From assembly GCA_013399305.1 (NCBI GenBank), contig VXAI01000198.1, positions 434,875 through 498,874 on the forward strand: a DNA stretch of 64,000 bases, in the 5' to 3' direction. Origin of the DNA: Rostratula benghalensis. Lineage: Eukaryota; Chordata; Aves; Charadriiformes; Rostratulidae. Made by a program: the position numbers and the translations under genes. Positions 1-9,415 of this stretch are shown here, piece by piece (the stretch's first letter is position 1; the number at the start of each line of letters is the position of its first letter). The notes under the pieces were generated by a model that made no database searches, was not told the DNA's origin, and saw nothing but the letters and a program-made list of their open reading frames with translations.

Positions 1-42
1 CCAGCCCCCCAGGGATCCTGTGGCAGGGAAGGCTCCTCTCAC

Positions 43-401
43 CTCTCCGTGCTGGGGGTCTGCTGCTTGCAGCACTGGACCCGCCGCCGGAGGACGAGGC
101 AGATGACCCCTGCGAGGAGGAGCACGGGGAGGCAGGAGCCCAGCACCGTCCAGACCAGCGCCACCTTATTCATCGCTCGCGGCAGGGACAGGCCTGGCAG
201 GAGACAGGGCACTGCCCGCTCTCCCCGCCGGCCCCAGAGACCCCAGCCCGGCGCCCGTCCCCACCGCCGCTGCCAGCGCTCACCATCCTCCTTTGCCTGG
301 AGGTCGCTGTCCATGCTCCCCCCCAGGTGGGACTCCTTCCGCCGGCAGTCGGGGGGCTGCCACCCAGGCTGGCAGTGACAGTGGCCCCTGTTGTTGCACA
401 C
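43..401 (-). CDS. ADAM32: ADAM32-like: EGF-like and transmembrane exons
   Basis: Exon 401-284 encodes an EGF-like segment (VCNNRGHCHCQPGWQPPDC). Exon 175-43 encodes a hydrophobic helix (about residues 672-696, LVWTVLGSCLPVLLLAGVIC) followed by RRR and a cysteine pair, as expected for a stop-transfer sequence and short cytoplasmic tail. The exon ends at 43 with AG/GTGAGA. Reading through would give a stop one codon later, but the donor is strong and the phase is the same as in the ADAM9 transmembrane exon, so splicing to an exon beyond the window is favoured. Confidence 0.72.
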
Positions 402-3400
402 CTGAAAAACCCGGGTGGGAAAAGTTTGCAATGAATTCGTGGCATGAAATTCATGCAAATCCTGCCCAGACTGGCACCAGTCTCGCTGCCACTGGTGGGG
501 CTGGGACAAGGCTACGTGCACTCCTCGGCGCTCTGCCATCTCGGGAAGCCCATCAGACAAGGACCACACCACGCAGCGTGGGCTCTTGTACCCTGGAGAT
601 GTTGAACAGGCAAAAAACATCCCCCTCCTGCAACACCCGCCTGCATTTCTGTGTGACGAGCAGCGAACAGGAGCTCCTCGCCCTGGCCCGGCGGGGTCCG
701 GGGAGCCCAGCAGCCCCCCCCTCAGGGCAGTGCAGCTCCCTCCAGCCACAGCTTGTACCAACACGGGCTCTGCTGCCCTCAGTTCTATGTCCCTGAAATT
801 TTCCTTTCTTTTTTCCCCCCCTAAATAAACCAAGCCAACCACCAAGGTCTCCATTTTGGTGAATAATGCCTCATTATATTTTGATACTGGCTTTAGGACC
901 GACAGTTAAAACGGTTTCACTCCGTGTATTGGCTGGCAGGGTCATGATGATGATTTTGTAGAGAATGAGCCTAAAACAGGTCTTCAGCCAGCTCCCCCCC
1001 CCCCCCGCCGTGGGGTCACTTACGCCGTGGCCGTGGCACTGCACGGTGCTGTCACAGCTGAGTCCCAGGACGGAGTGTGGGTGACAAGTGCTGTTTATGC
1101 ACACCTGGGAGAAACCACGGCAGTTCCAGCTCAGCGCTGCTTCGCCATCGCAGCACCCAGCCCCGCCGTCCCAGGTCCCCAAAGCAGACTGAAAACCCCC
1201 TCCCTCTGAAAACCCACGGGGGCTTTTGAAGAGCTGCAGATGGGTTATGTCTAACGGCTTGGTCGCCTGTGAGTACCGGCTACGCTCGTGATGCAAAGGG
1301 ACAGCTTTTTGACACTTGATATCGGATATTTTAGATGACTCTAAAGTGTTTTCTTACCTTTCCAGGACCGCACTTTGTACCTGGTGGCACCAGGAGAGGA
1401 TCCAGCCTTTCCAGAGCGTTGAAATAATCCATAGAGACACAGAGATGCTCGCGCACCCGCACGTAAAGGACGGCGGCGGCGGTGGACGCCAGGGGAGTGC
1501 TGTGTGGGTACGTGCAGATCAGCTTCCCACACCTGAGATCCCTGTAAAACCAGCGTCCGTGGGATGGGTATCACACACACACACACACTGCAAATAGGGG
1601 AAAAGAGGCCAGACTGGGAAATCCAAGAGACTGTCTGTAACGTAAGGAGAGAGCCCACACAGAGGAGAAGGCACAGGGAGCCCTTCTGCTCTGCCAGCTG
1701 GAGTCTTGATACGTCCCTTGTCCCTAAAGCCCCAGTTAAATACAGGTTTTGAGTGCAGGAAGGGCCCTTTCCCTGGCACGTACCTCCTGGCACAGGTTTT
1801 GTACCGTCTGATGTGCCTGACCCCGCAGTGTCCAAACCTGTCCTGCTGGCTATTGACTTCCTCGTAACAAGGCGTAGGAGCGTTTTGTGAACCTACAAGT
1901 TTAGCAATAATATTTATTGTCATTTCATTGTCTCCCACCCTTCCCAGCCACCCCCGTCTCCTCCTGCCTGTCCCCTGAGCACAGGAACCAGGAGGGGCTG
2001 GGACACACGTCACAAGCCTTGCACAGATCACGATCTCCTCACTCAGATCCCACACGTCCCAGTGCTCCTGAAAACCCTCCAGCTTCAACAGGGGCCTGAA
2101 ACTGGGCTCAGGACACGGGGGCAGCGTCAGGAACGAGTGACCGATCGAACACAGCCCTCATTGCCACCGACCAGACACAAACCCTCGGTTTCACTGAAAC
2201 CAGGTGAAAAAGACACAACGGGACTGACCTGAGATGGGTGCATGAAAGAGCTAAGGCACAAACTGAGCCGCGTTACTGCTGCCGACACCTCCTGCTCCGG
2301 GGCAGGACCAGTAGTGCCAGCACCCACGGTCCCAGTACAACCAGAGCAGCCCCTTACCTCTGCCGTAGAGCGCCTGGCACTGCAGGTCTGGGGACTGGCA
2401 GCGTCCCCGGTAGCAGTACCCGGTGCCGCGCTCGCAGCCGTGCCCGTCCTGCACGTACAGGTCGGGGGGGCAGGAGGCGGAGGAGCCGCTGCAGAACTCG
2501 GCCAGGTCACACTGCGCGTCGGCCGGGGGGCGGCACGGCGAGGTCTTCTGCTTGAACTGCCAGGGGAGGCACAAGGGGTTCTTCTCGCCCTCCCTCCGCC
2601 CCCGCCGGTGCTGTCCCCTCCAGAGCCCTCCCGAGACACAGCCCCGGTCCCTGGGCAGACACTCGGCTCATCACACGCCGGTCGCGCCGACCAGGACAGG
2701 GCTCCCCCCCCGGGAACGTTCCTGCAGGGGGCTCCGGGAGCTGAGCTGAAAGCCCTTCCCCGGGAATCTCTGCACGGCAGAACGTTTGTCTCCGTCCTTC
2801 AGCGCGGGGACAGGCAGAACATTTGGGATGTTCTGAACATGGGAACATTTATGTCCTCCAAAACCACATAACTGTCTTGTAATAATTGGACAAACGTGCC
2901 TTACCTGACATCTCTGACAACATAATCCAGAGGAACATTTTGCTCCTGGCACAAGCCGACACGTTTTGGAACAGCATTTGCGCTTCAAGCATTCCTAGAG
3001 GGATATTGAAAAAACACATTATTCTGCCTTTTTGTTCCCCTCAAGGTTTTACTATCAGGGGTTATCCCTTTCCTTCTTTTTTCCCCAAAATGCCACACTT
3101 GGGAAGTTTGTCAGAAGAAGGAAAGGGGCGAAGCTGCCACCAGAGGGATGCCAACACAGCAAAAAATCTAAAACCCGACGTAATCCTTGTGCCGGCATCT
3201 ACTCCAGCGCTGCCCTTGGGCTCAAGGCTCTGTTGTCCTAAGGGCAGGAACCCTCCAAACGAGCTCCCTCAGCCCCCGCCCCCGTGGCGCCCACCTTGTC
3301 CGCGCCGCAGTCGCACTGCTCGCCCGGCTCCACCGCGCCGTTGCCGCAGACGGGCGCTCGCCGGTAGGAGTGCCCGGTCACACCGGGCTGATGGAACAGG

Positions 3401-6400
3401 CAGGCGCCTCCGCCGCGCCGCAGGAAGGTCCCAAAGTCCCCAGCGCTGCAGCTGCTGAAGGCTTTTACGCCAGCGAAACCTCTACAACACAGCCATTATC
3501 CATTGTTTGTGTTAACACATCCCCTCTCTATCAAAACCTCCCTGCCATTCAAGGGCTCCTTCAAATGCTGGCACAGGGCACAATGGTTCCCTGGGTGTCT
3601 CTCAACTCACTTCTCCAACCTGATTTTACAACTTAGTATTAACAGAGACTGAGAAGCATTCAGAAATCTCTGGATCTTGGAGAGAAAAGGTCTCTTTTTT
3701 AAATTAAGCACTGAATCACTAATTTAATTGTTCTTTTTTTCCTTCTTAATCAAAGCAGGTATTTCTGAAATGTTGTCATCTTTTCAACAGAATGACATTT
3801 GTCAAGGTCACCTCTGATGAGAGGACATCTCTAACGAGAGGTCACCTCTGATGAGAGGACACCCCATTCCCCCACCACAGCCCCCCTGGGACGGGTCAGG
3901 ACGGCACTGGCCAACTCACAGCGCCTCTGGGCTCATGATGCAGATGCTCCCAGGGCAGCGGCATTTTTGGGGGTCATCGTAGCTTATGCCCAGGCTGTGT
4001 GCCAGGAGCTGGGCCAGGAGCACAGAGAAGGACTCCAGTGTCATGGTGTCCTGGTACTGGAGGGAGAAGAGAGCGGGGCTGCCAGGGCTGTGGGGACTCC
4101 CATGGAGACCCCAGCTCCAACCGTGGATGCTCCCCCCATCCCTGTCCCTCCCGCTTGTGGGGGAGCTCCAGCTTCAGGGAGATGCTATGTCCCTGTGGGT
4201 GACCTGCACTGACCCCCACGGGCTGCTGGGGCCCGGGTGACACCTTACCACGGCCACAGCGGCGGCAGCGTCCCTCTGACAAGCCTTCCCCAGCGCCACG
4301 GCACCCACCGACACCGCTCGGTCCCTGTACCTGGAACAGACGCCCTCTCACTGGGCACCCCGTCACCGGGGGGGGCGGGGGGACGCGGGGTCCCAACAGC
4401 CTGAGTCCCCCTCACTCCCCTGGGCTGCTCTGCTGTCCCCATGCCCCGCTGTGTGGCTGGGGGCTGGGCAGGGACCAGGGCTGCCACCGCCCCCTCCCCA
4501 GGGCAGCAGCGGAGCCACTCCTCGGCCACGGGCAGAGGAAACGGGTGGCACCATTGCAGAGGTGGCACTGCTGTCCAAAGGCTTGTCTTGAAAGAAATAC
4601 TCTCAAAAAAGTAAGAAATGAGGAAATGTGTAAGAAATAAATTTCTTTTTAAAAAATGTTTTTCATGGGAATCCTTATAGTTCAACTGGTGTAACTGATT
4701 TCTACCACGTAACATCTATCGAGTCAGGAAACCTCTTACACCAATAGATAAGAGACGTCATACGACCACTGAGCCAGATGTGTTGGTTTCCACTGTAAAA
4801 ATCTCTGAAGAAGGACATCTGCCTCCTCTGCCATCGATATTTCATCCTTCTCTTTCCACAGCTCCAGGGTGGAGAGCACAATGGTGACATTAAGAGGATT
4901 AAACATCTGAAAGTGTAACAGAGGAAACGCCTGCTCACATTCCTTCCCTTCTGAGCAGAAAGACAGCTCTGCACGGAGTAAATCATACAGGAAAAGGCAA
5001 TTGCTGTTGTCAGTCACCAAGAAACATCTGCATGACAAACAGAATGAACAGACTCAACAAATAAAAAGATATACCAAGAGGCACGAGCTGAAAATCTAAT
5101 AACTTCATAGGAAGGTTTGGGGGGAAGTTTTCTAGCCGTGCCCAGCTCTCACAGCCAGAACATGGAGACCTGGATCTTTTTTTACATAAACTCCTGGAAG
5201 CACAAGCAGCTGAGAAACGGGGGCCATTACTAACATCAAACCTCCCCTCATCGTGCTACAACAGAAACCAGGCTTCACAACTTACGTTGCTGACTAAATT
5301 GAAGACCTGCATTATCTTCTGCACTGCAGCACTCGTGTCTGAGCCCATGAACTTGTACTGAAAAACAACCCAGGAGGACGTGAGAGCAAAGAAGGCGTTT
5401 ACACCCCAAAGCAGAACAGCAGAGAAATACTGAAGCCATTGCCAGCAGCCAACTGTGTAAATGCGAGCTATGAATTTTCATTCTTTTTGCTACAAAATCC
5501 ACAGTACACCTCACTTTCAAAAGGGAAAACACACATACACAAAAACTTGGAAATGACACCATTTCTGTGCTCATGGGAGTCGGGCAAACACAAGGGGAAA
5601 AGGGCTGGCAGGGACTTACCAAAGCCTTGTCCATAACAACGTACACTTTGAAGTACTTGGGAGTCCGTGCTTCAGCTGAGAGGGGCTGAAAAAGAAAAAG
5701 GTCTCCAACGCCATTATTTATTTCTGTTCTGAACATTTGTTACGTGGCTCCAGTGTCCGTTCAAAAGCTTTGATGCTGCCTTCAAAGCAGCGTAAGGCAG
5801 GGAGCCTTCCAACGCAGCCACTCCTGGCCCTGTCAGCAGCCGTTCTACCCTGTGACACCTCATCAGGCACTGGTTGTTAGTGACCCGTGAGACACCCCTC
5901 CTCTGGCACCCTCAACACCCCCCACCCCCATCCATCCAGACAGCACTGGCCACAGCTCCCTGCAGGACCAGACGCTCCCCGTGTGAGGGGGGACACCAGG
6001 GCGAGAGCAGAGGCCACTCACCTGGTCACCCCCCTGGGTTTCTCCGGCCGTCTCCCCCGCTGTCAGCCCGCCTGGCTCGCTCCCCGTGGGGCTGGTGACC
6101 AGGAGGGACCCTGCCGGCTTCTGGCTGCTCATGCGATACACGACGTACTCGGAGGCGGAGTGCCCCAGGGGCTCGACCCCATAGCTGACGTTCTCAAACT
6201 GCAGGAATCCCCTGCCACAGTGAGGGTGTGTCATTTGTCACTGACCACTTCCCACCGCCCGCCGTGGAGCGCAGCAGCCGCAGCCGGCCGGGGGGTGCCG
6301 GTCCCTACCGTAGCCCCGAGCAGGTGCTGAGGGTCACTGCCGAGCCGGGGAAGCCCTCGATGTACCCCTGGTAGTGGCAGCCACCCTGTGTCACGACAGA

Positions 6401-7301
6401 GGACGCAGAGGGGAAGCAGTTCCTCAGCCCTGACCCAAAGGGCTGAGCCACACACCCCCAGGGCAGCCCCACGCGGGGACCCTCCGGGCACAACCGCCCC
6501 CCGCATCCACCCAGGGGTACCTTGAAAAGGCTGGAATCGGAAAGCAAAGGTCCCTTCTCGTCAGACACGTAAATCCTGAAATCGTCAGATAAAAAGGCAC
6601 TACAAAGGAAAGGGGTCAGGGGAAGCACTTAAACCAGTACCTCTTACCCCGTGCCCTGAGCTCCCACCCGGTGTCTGGCACCGCTCATGTCCCCCCCAGG
6701 CTTTGGGACGTGCCCAGAGGGTGACAGCCAGGGACGAGGGAGCAGCGCGGAGGCTGCAGGGGGGAACAGCCCCGCAGCCCCCAGCCCCGCCAACTCACTG
6801 CTGCTGCAGGCGGGCGGTGTACGGCCTCCCCTCGATCCCGAGGACGTAGGACACCCCCTCCTTGTGTGTGGAAAGCAGAGAACGCGGGGATTAGGGAGGA
6901 GGACTCGGGAGGAGCTCGTTGGGAGGAAAGCGCAGGAGCTCGCTCTCTCCTCCAGCCCAGCCAGGGCCATGCTGGCAGGGCCAGTGCGGGGCCTCCATTC
7001 CAGCTGCCAGCACATCTGTGTGTCCCCATCTCCCGCCAGCTACAGCCCCCGGTCCCCTCCATCCTCCCAAGAGCCCCTGTGACCCCCCGCCATGCCTCCT
7101 GCCGAGGTACCCCCTCTCCAGTGCCGTTCTGGGGCAGCCGCAGCGGGACGGGGGCCTGGGCCAGCAGCGATGAGCCTGAGGGGAGAGACATGGGCTGGTG
7201 CCCAGCCTGGCCCCCGCGGTGTGGGGTGGCCCCGAGGGGACAGGGGGACCTGGCCCAGACTCACTCAGCAGCAGCAGCAGCAGCGCCCAGGGCGGCCCCA
7301 T
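43..7301 (-). CDS. ADAM32: ADAM32-like catalytically dead ADAM, 3' end off window
   Basis: Type I membrane ADAM protein. Nineteen coding exons are visible, high to low: 7301-7265, 7175-7111, 6860-6799, 6599-6521, 6385-6309, 6211-6022, 5685-5620, 5357-5286, 4906-4740, 4330-4249, 4056-3920, 3481-3295, 2994-2905, 2556-2358, 1892-1784, 1541-1358, 1104-1024, 401-284, 175-43. All phases join, giving 711 codons plus 2 nt with no stop; the last exon ends at a donor, so the tail continues past the left edge. Domain order is signal peptide, prodomain, metalloprotease-like, disintegrin, Cys-rich, EGF-like, membrane helix. The HExxHxxGxxH motif reads QLLAHSLGISY, which rules out an active protease. ADAM32 is preferred because the gene directly follows ADAM9 and the exon at 1892 reads CYEEVNSQQDRFGHCG, like ADAM32/18. 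ADAM18, ADAM2 or another avian paralogue are alternatives. Known relatives act in sperm; that role here is inference. Confidence 0.8.
1024..1892 (-). CDS. ADAM32: ADAM32-like: cysteine-rich domain exons
   Basis: Exons 1892-1784, 1541-1358 and 1104-1024 encode residues 504-628. The first carries TPCYEEVNSQQDRFGHCG, matching the start of the ADAM Cys-rich domain. The second carries the DLRCGKLICTYP block and ends at PGTKCGPGK. The third ends in CHGHG, leading into the EGF-like module. Splice phases match the equivalent ADAM9 exons (184 and 81 nt in both genes), supporting descent from one duplicated gene. Confidence 0.8.
1572..1588. repeat. (CA)n microsatellite near an acceptor
   Basis: About 8.5 CA units on the plus strand, read as (TG)n in the ADAM32-like pre-mRNA about 30 nt upstream of the acceptor of exon 1541-1358. 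TG tracts this close to acceptors can alter exon inclusion in other genes; any effect here is inference. Confidence 0.9.
2358..3481 (-). CDS. ADAM32: ADAM32-like: disintegrin domain exons
   Basis: Exons 3481-3295, 2994-2905 and 2556-2358 encode residues 345-503. The first ends with the disintegrin opening VCGNGAVEPGEQCDCGADK. The second is Cys-dense (CLKRKCCSKTCRLVPGAKC). The third holds the disintegrin loop CRPPADAQCDLAEFC followed by CSGSSASCPPDLYVQDGHGC. The loop has no RGD; the usual ECD-type motif is QCD here. In related ADAMs this domain contacts integrins or sperm/egg surface partners; no partner can be assigned from sequence. Confidence 0.82.
3806..3863. repeat. Tandem duplication with self-complementary unit
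   Basis: A block of about 22 bp recurs with a period of 34 bp (starts at 3806 and 3840) inside an ADAM32-like intron. Each copy contains CCTCTGATGAGAGG, a 5-bp stem with a 4-nt loop, so the pair could form two adjacent small hairpins. Confidence 0.8.
3920..5685 (-). CDS. ADAM32: ADAM32-like: degenerate metalloprotease domain exons
   Basis: Exons 5685-5620, 5357-5286, 4906-4740, 4330-4249 and 4056-3920 encode residues 171-344 plus a split codon. The fold markers remain: KYFKVYVVMDKAL opens the domain, the 4330-4249 exon aligns with the central strand region, and a Met-turn-like CIMSPEAL follows. At residues 315-325 the zinc motif is changed: first His to Gln, catalytic Glu to Leu, third His to Tyr; only the middle His (319) survives. 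The 4740 boundary is fixed by frame: the exon ends with GT before a GTAAGA donor, completing a Val codon with the next exon. Non-catalytic ADAM2/18/32 proteins show similar loss. Confidence 0.83.
6022..7301 (-). CDS. ADAM32: ADAM32-like: signal peptide and prodomain exons
   Basis: Six exons encode residues 1-170. The ATG at 7301 opens a leucine-run signal peptide (MGPPWALLLLLL) whose exon ends at a perfect GTGAGT donor. The next exon (7175-7111) supplies the mature N-terminus with an NGT sequon. Exon 6860-6799 carries GVSYVLGIEGRPYT, the equivalent of the ADAM prodomain strand, and 6385-6309 carries GGCHYQGYIEG. Exon 6211-6022 begins GFLQFENVSYGVEPLG, typical of ADAM prodomains. The position where active ADAMs carry the cysteine-switch Cys is Cys-free, and there is no RxxR furin site before the catalytic-like domain (GGDQ followed by PLSAEARTPKYF). 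This fits a protein that has no protease to keep latent. Confidence 0.8.
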
Positions 7302-7423
7302 CGCTCAGCCATAACGGTGCCAACGGCCCTAACCGCCCGCGGGCCCTGCCCCCCCAGAGCGGAGCAGCAGGAGAGGGGGAGAGAGAGCGAGAGAGCGGGA
7401 GCACCTCGTACAAAACCAGCATC

Positions 7424-7429
7424 TTTATT
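7424..7429 (-). terminator. ADAM9: Distal poly(A) signal of ADAM9
   Basis: AATAAA on the minus strand (TTTATT on plus), followed downstream by a long pyrimidine-rich stretch. Cleavage 10-30 nt further on would end the transcript near 7395-7415, about 100 bp before the ADAM32-like ATG. Confidence 0.55.
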
Positions 7430-8070
7430 GCTCGTTGGATTCTTACACAGGGGCAGCAGCAGCCCTTTGGTCAGGCCCCGGGGGCTGGGGAGCGGCGCAG
7501 AGCGGGGCCGGGGAGGGCCGAGCTCCGGGGGCTCAGCCACAGCCTCCGGACCCCCCCTGGGGACAGGGACACGTGTACACTTTAGAAAAAAAATCAGTAT
7601 CACAGTAGTCATCTTCATATTCAACACCTACAATTGGAGCTACTTCCTCTCCACAGCATCACTTCTAAAAACAGCGAGTTTGCTGCCCTGCACCGCCGCT
7701 AACGGGCAGGCTGGCAGAGAAAAACTCGTCTCTGCTAAAAGGCACCATTTTCAGCATAGTTTTAGTTCACACAAACAGCTTCAAATACAACAAAGAATGA
7801 CCTCGCTCCCTGGACTCCCTCCCTCCGACCTGCCCCGCGCCATCCGCCCTGGCTGCAGACAGACCGACCCACAGCCCAAACTGAGCAGAAGACCACAGAA
7901 ATTAGGGAGTGATTATCTGGGAACAAAGAGGAGACCCCCACAAACACGTCTGGTGATATTCTATCAGACATTGTACACATTTTAATAGTGTTATGAATCT
8001 TAGTCTAAGTTTATGGGAAATCACAGGAGTTCAAGTATTTTATTACTGCAAATGCAAACACTATATATAT

Positions 8071-8080
8071 NNNNNNNNNN
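8071..8080. other. Assembly gap of 10 N in a (TA)n tract
   Basis: Ten undetermined bases flanked by TATATATAT and TTATAACTATAT, so the gap probably reflects an unresolved TA microsatellite within the ADAM9 3' UTR. Confidence 0.95.
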
Positions 8081-8637
8081 TTATAACTATATACAGAGGA
8101 AAAGATTATTTTTATTTTTGGCAATATTATGGGGGATTTTACAGATTTGAGTTTGTACTGGGTGGTGAGCAGAAAGTGAAAGAGCCAAGCACTCTTCTCA
8201 GCACTTATTTCACTTTTAACAAGTTTGTGCAATGGGCTTCTGCCTGTGAGCATCGATCTCCCCGTCTCTGCCCAGGGCTCCTTGGCCAGGGCCGACGCTG
8301 AACGCCCCCCTCCTGGGCTCCGAGCTCCAGTTCATCCAGTTCAGCACCGGGGCAGACTGGGGAGGGAGTCCCCTCCAGCCCCAGGCAGCCACAGGCACCC
8401 TGACTGACACGGGAAGTCAAGGATTAGGGGAAAAGTTTGCTTTAGGCAACAGGTTCCTGTTTAAAGTGCTCAGAGAATCTCAGGTGGTCCAGGCAGAGAG
8501 ATATTTTTTGCTACTCAGTGCTCTGCAGCTGCAGTGACTGTTAATCAGCCTGAGACCCAATTAAAACCTAAGAGCACTCCATTCTTTTAAACCAAGCTAT
8601 GGCCATGCCTTCTCGTACCTTTATTTTCACTCCATTC

Positions 8638-8730
8638 ACAGACTGTCTGGGTCTGGAAGGGACTGCTGGGGATCCCCTAGTCCATCCCCTCATCATCCTC
8701 CGGGCTCTCTCCTCCAGCAGTTCCTTGTCT
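8638..8730 (-). mobile_element. CR1-like LINE 3' fragment
   Basis: The plus strand reads GGTCTGGAAGGGACTGCTGG followed by GATCCCCTAGTCCATCCCC, close to the reverse complement of the conserved CR1 3' end known from birds and reptiles. The element is therefore on the minus strand, in the same sense as ADAM9, inside its 3' UTR. It is short and degenerate, with no open reading frame. Confidence 0.6.
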
Positions 8731-9415
8731 TGGAGTTCATGATATTAGTGGAAATTAGTACAGCATCTTCATTTAGCAACTCACTAATTTAAAACCATTA
8801 GACTTAGTGCCCGCAGAGCACAGCTTAGTGTCAGTCAGCATGGAAGTAAGAATTTAAGTGCATTATTACACACCAGTAAACATATATACATGCATAACCA
8901 TGTGTACAATATATTCTCCTCCTCTGAAGGAGCACACCGATACCTCATCTCACTTGTGCCATTAATGCATAAATGGCAAACATTTCCCAGTCCGTGCAAA
9001 AGCATTTTAAATCAATTGGCTGGATTTCCTTGTTTTGAAGGGGGCACAGGTTACTCCCAATTTCACTGTACATTTAGAGAATGATGACAACAACTCAGAC
9101 AATTCCAGTATTAGGGCTCACGGCAGGGATGGGGAAACCAGAAGCAACTCCCAAGTGCTGTACTCTAAGGACTACTCAAGCGCAGGCAGCCCTGGCTGCG
9201 GGTCACAGAGCCACTGCCAGACAGGTCTCAGAGCGGGTCCTGTAGCTTTGGTAGAGGTATTTAGTTTAAAGTTTTACATTCCTCATTTCACTATCCCATT
9301 TGCCTGTCCCGGGCTGCAGGAGGAAGACTCTGCGGAATCTCCACGGGCGCTCGGAGCGCGAAGGGAAACTGCCGTTTCGGCTCGGCTCACGTCAGGGCCC
9401 CCAGGCAGCCAGGAG

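Larger units (their letters stand above)
7400..9415 (-). other. ADAM9: ADAM9 3' UTR (predicted)
   Basis: Sequence downstream of the ADAM9 stop at 9418-9416. It is AT-rich, includes a (TA)n stretch interrupted by an assembly gap and a CR1-like fragment, and has minus-strand AATAAA signals at 8625-8620, 8116-8111 and 7429-7424. The most distal signal gives a UTR of about 2 kb. Which signal is used cannot be decided from sequence. Confidence 0.6.

Noticed and set aside
41..45. Stop codon right after the ADAM32-like membrane exon as the true C-terminus
   Set aside because: The TGA falls inside a strong GTGAGA donor and the homologous ADAM9 exon splices at the same phase; continuation beyond the window is more likely, though not certain.
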